Source: Marchantia polymorpha subsp. ruderalis (taxonomy: Eukaryota > Streptophyta > Marchantiopsida > Marchantiales > Marchantiaceae). From it: DNA of 64,000 bases. Below, one piece after another: positions 61,269 to 64,000 of this stretch. Location of the stretch: contig AP031353.1 of the NCBI GenBank assembly GCA_037833965.1, positions 12,836,501 through 12,900,500 of the forward strand. Reading direction: 5' to 3'. The stretch's first letter is position 1. Each line of letters starts with the position of its first letter. The notes under the pieces are model-generated. The model did not search any database. It saw only the letters and a program-made list of their open reading frames with translations, and was not told the DNA's origin. A program made the position numbers and the translations under genes.

Positions 61269-61348
61269 GTTCAGAACTGAGAGTTTCCTATCGTCCTCTA
61301 TGCAGCAAGTTTGTTAATAGTTTCGCTCTCGCTTCGCTCATCTTGCAG
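61269..61348 (+). other. candidate 80-bp 5'-UTR intron
   Basis: Donor TATTCAG|GTTCAG and acceptor ATCTTGCAG; same position and length as in the two close paralogues. A short upstream ORF starting at 61,184 would be out of frame with the main start after splicing. Confidence 0.45.
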
Positions 61349-61385
61349 GTCCGATCACAACAAGGCAGCAACTCCGATAAGAATC

Positions 61386-62096
61386 ATGGCAAAGCTGAAA
61401 GCCGAAACTTTGTTTCTGGCCTCGGCCATGGTGATTCTGTCGTTGTCCGTCCTCCAGGGTGCGCAGGCCGTGGACTACCTCTTCTGGGACGGGCCTACTT
61501 GCTCGGGGCTTGTGCAGAGTCTCTGCACCTCAATCAGCAACGGAAGCTGCTGCGTCTCGGACAACCCCTATCAATCGCTGCAGGTCCGAGGCGACAGATG
61601 CCAATGGAGTACAGCATTCAAGGATGGCGACTGTGCCGCAAACATCACAATAAACACGAAGAATGGCTCCATCTGTTTCGACAGCGGCGGTCCCACTTAC
61701 ACCGCTGCGAGCTGGCAGAGCAGATGCATCAATGGCACTCCCATCGTGGAGGCTCCGATTCCAGCTGCCAACGTAACTCTCAATGGGACGAGTAACGCAA
61801 CTACCAATGTGACGATCCCTGGAGCTCGCCGAAGAGCTCTTCTTAGCGAGTTTACGAATGGACTGTCGGGTCTGGATTGCACACGCCATGTGGAGGTGGA
61901 GGATAATGTGATTTACTACCGAGAAGATCCAACGAAGTTTGTGTGGAGCCTTCGTGTCAATAAAGAAGAGAAAGCTGCGATGCTGCAGGAATTCGCAGCC
62001 GTGCCCAAGTCGGAAAAAGTCTTCTGGCTGTTCACTCATGGTGCTACGTACGACGTGGAGGCGTCAGCGAGCTCGTTCGAGCTTGTTGTGGCCTAA
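61386..62096 (+). CDS. secreted nine-cysteine protein, intact copy
   Basis: 236 residues from the ATG at 61,386, the closest match to the minus-strand copy at 51,519-52,229, with Glu at codon 155 where that copy has a stop. Same plan: signal peptide 1-28, eight-cysteine domain 29-114, linker 115-154 with NGT, NVT, NGT, NAT and NVT sequons and the RRR site at 148-150, and ninth cysteine at 165. The C-terminal domain runs to residue 236 (REDPTKFVWSLR, VFWLFTHGA, ending SSFELVVA). Expected location is the cell wall or apoplast. The upstream leader carries a predicted 80-bp intron. The activity is unknown; cysteine spacing alone does not assign it to a defensin, LTP or other plant class I know. 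Confidence 0.85.
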   Translation: MAKLKAETLFLASAMVILSLSVLQGAQAVDYLFWDGPTCSGLVQSLCTSISNGSCCVSDNPYQSLQVRGDRCQWSTAFKDGDCAANITINTKNGSICFDSGGPTYTAASWQSRCINGTPIVEAPIPAANVTLNGTSNATTNVTIPGARRRALLSEFTNGLSGLDCTRHVEVEDNVIYYREDPTKFVWSLRVNKEEKAAMLQEFAAVPKSEKVFWLFTHGATYDVEASASSFELVVA

Positions 62097-63385
62097 GCTG
62101 TAATCGAAGTCCTGGCGGATTGGAGAATTGGATGTTGGGGCTCGTAGCATGAAGCATGTAGAATGTATGTTTTAGGTGAAGTGGATTCTGAAACAATTAG
62201 TTGTTGATCCAGATTTGTGGATTCTACCTTTTAGGTGCGTGCGTAGATTACCTCATTGATTTCATTCATTGACACAATAAGGGATAAAATGCCCAAACTA
62301 CTGGCAGTCACATTATAGAGACATGGGATAGTAAAACAAGATTCCAAACATTGTTACTTTCATGAGTTGGAGAATTGCACGATGATGGAATGATTGCTTC
62401 ATGTATGCGTCGATTCTCGACCCATGCTGCAATATTTTCAGAAAAGTTTCCGGTTCGTTCTCACGTTGGAGAAACCACTGCAATGTGATCGAGCTCTGAA
62501 TTCTACTTATATGTCGAAGATATGTTCTTTATTTAGGCGATGTCGGCGATTCCTGTTGAAGATTCGTTTCACGCATCTCCTCTTCCCACCATCCAGCACC
62601 CAACTGATGACTGCCTCAAGTATGTTTTGTACGGATGGTCGTTGAGGGCACATAAAGTTGAAATGTGTCAAAATACCGCTGCCCTTGGAATGAGTCCGGG
62701 TCATCGCATCAATCACTGACGCCATGATTGAGAGAAGCAAGAACATTGCCATAGTGATCCTCACCCTCCAAGATCTCCAAGACTTGAAGGTCTACGTGTG
62801 AGTGTGGTAAGGTATCATACCAAACCACTATCAATCTACTCAGATGACCACTTACAAAGCAACAAATACATAAACACATTTCTCGATTAAAAATATAATA
62901 ATTTGTCAAACTCTGAAGTGGTATTCACGATATGTACTTTTTGAAATTTTGGGTACCATTTCAGTGTGATATATTACTGCGAAAAATTATCTTATTCATA
63001 AGTATTTCTCTTACGCATTTTTCTCATATATAGTTTTATTTTTCCATGAAACACAAGGCTAATCTTTAGCTTTCATTGCTGTTGTCACTCTGGAAATTCA
63101 TACGACCGATTAATGAATGATACAATCGTACTCTAACGACCTAAAAATAAACACACACACACACAAAATGGGGTACTGCAAGTTTGAGCAAATTTTTTCG
63201 ACAATATTTTTTTTGCCATGCTTAAGTACTCAAGAATCTTCAACAGTTTTGAAGTAGATTCCTCCATAAAGACTCACGCTTTGCATTATAGACCTTGTAC
63301 GAAGGGATGCAGCCTTCATAATTTGCATCTCCATGCTTTATACCATTTCAATACCGGAATAATTACTACCTAGGAATAGAGAGAT

Positions 63386-63386
<1 letters not shown>

Positions 63387-63421
<35 letters not shown>
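63387..63421. repeat. TA microsatellite, about 17 repeats
   Basis: An uninterrupted TA run; the equivalent place in the inverted copy (near 50,256-50,266) has only about four to five repeats, so it expanded or contracted after the duplication. Confidence 0.9.
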
Positions 63422-63423
<2 letters not shown>

Positions 63424-63745
63424 ATTAGATAACATCTCATTGTGTGAAGACTAGTAATAAGACATATACTAAAATCACTAACTCATTATTTATATGAGAT
63501 ATTAACCCACTAATATGACAACTTCACTACTAATTCAGTTAGATCAAAAGATAAAAAAATTTTGATTAACATATTAAATGTATATTTAAAAAAAAAGTAG
63601 ATCCATTCAACTCTTCACTCCATAAGTGCATTTAACAGTGCTTTATCATCAGTTAAATTCAGGTTTTATTACGTATGAAACAAGAAATTATATTCTTGAA
63701 ACACTTTTTTTCGAAAGAAGAGGCAGGTGTATTGTGATAAAAATT

Positions 63746-63926
63746 TTCAAAAACATGTAATATTAATGAATACTAAGAATTATGATATATCATTTACTTG
63801 AATAAATGATAAAAACTACATTTGTAAAACAAATATTTTGGAGAGTTTTTGTATAATTACAATATCTGCAATTTTTCATAAACATGCATGTGATAAGAAT
63901 GCTATAGTTAATACAAAGTTTATTTT
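63746..63926. other. AT-rich flank of the second GC-rich element copy
   Basis: No gene; it separates the end of the inverted duplication from the element terminus at 63,927. Confidence 0.4.
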
Positions 63927-64000
63927 TGTAATAACCCACCAAAGGCTAAAACTGCAGTATGGTGGTAAAAAGATAGAACCCACAGGGACAGAGTCAACAC
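63927..64000 (-). mobile_element. right terminus of a second copy of the GC-rich element, cut by the window end
   Basis: The 74 bases starting TGTAATAACCCACC are the reverse complement of the last 74 bases of the 39,720-44,918 element, with roughly nine differences. The element therefore lies on minus and continues beyond the window. Comparing the two copies fixes the element end at TTATTACA. Confidence 0.85.

Larger units (their letters stand above)
59490..63745 (+). repeat. inverted segmental duplication, right copy
   Basis: Mirror of 49,960-54,700 (same landmarks in the opposite orientation), ending near TTTCGAAAGAAGAGGCAGGTG at about 63,735. It carries the intact gene at 61,386. Its AC microsatellite (near 63,150) and TA microsatellite (63,387-63,421) correspond to the GT run at 50,479 and a much shorter TA run near 50,256 in the left copy. 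Outside the gene I see nothing else coding. Confidence 0.85.

Overview
This is plant nuclear DNA, most likely from a bryophyte. A liverwort such as Marchantia is my best guess, but that rests on inference. Support comes from an intron-bearing plant bHLH gene with phase-0 introns, a Ty1/copia relic, long gene-poor AT-rich stretches, and a GC-rich element whose large coiled-coil ORF resembles the transposon-linked coiled-coil proteins often predicted in Marchantia. No prokaryotic gene organisation is present.

Layout. 0.9-3.2 kb (minus strand): a five-exon bHLH transcription factor of plant subfamily XII (CIB/BEE/BPE-like), with a long GC-rich leader and promoter up to about 5.3 kb that holds a perfect 14-bp G-box palindrome. 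5.3-30.5 kb: no gene I can support, but several structured stretches: 17 GTAC cores in about 530 bp (8.98-9.52 kb), repeated CACGTG boxes (11.1-14.3 kb), a one-sided cluster of ATTGG motifs (14.2-15.5 kb), degenerate tandem repeats, a 26-bp perfect palindrome at 20.8 kb, and a GA/CT-rich promoter-like block at 23-24.3 kb. 30.5-38.7 kb: very AT-rich repeat DNA with a decayed copia element (33.0-35.4 kb) and a second LTR-like scrap (38.4 kb). 38.7-45.0 kb: a large AT-rich inverted repeat whose right arm is split by a GC-rich 5.2-kb element (39,720-44,918) with TG...CA ends, a 5-bp target duplication and an open 1045-codon frame peppered with GC palindromes. 45.0-48.3 kb: degenerate repeats and a 20-bp perfect inverted repeat that could fold as a miRNA-like hairpin.

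48.3-62.1 kb is a cluster of four related secreted cysteine-rich genes: a diverged single copy (48,333-48,938, plus), one copy on minus with one in-frame nonsense codon (51,519-52,229), and two intact plus-strand copies (56,754-57,464 and 61,386-62,096). The second and fourth lie in a 4-5 kb inverted segmental duplication (about 49.96-54.7 kb against 59.5-63.7 kb), and the third in a shorter copy of the same unit. All four appear to have a small 5'-UTR intron just upstream of the start codon. The window ends inside a second copy of the GC-rich element (63,927 onward, opposite orientation).

Function. The bHLH is a nuclear DNA-binding regulator. The secreted family has an N-terminal signal peptide, an eight-cysteine domain, a linker with a basic site, and a conserved C-terminal domain; I do not recognise its activity. 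Nothing in the sequence connects the two loci. Splice sites, duplication limits and motif counts were read by eye.
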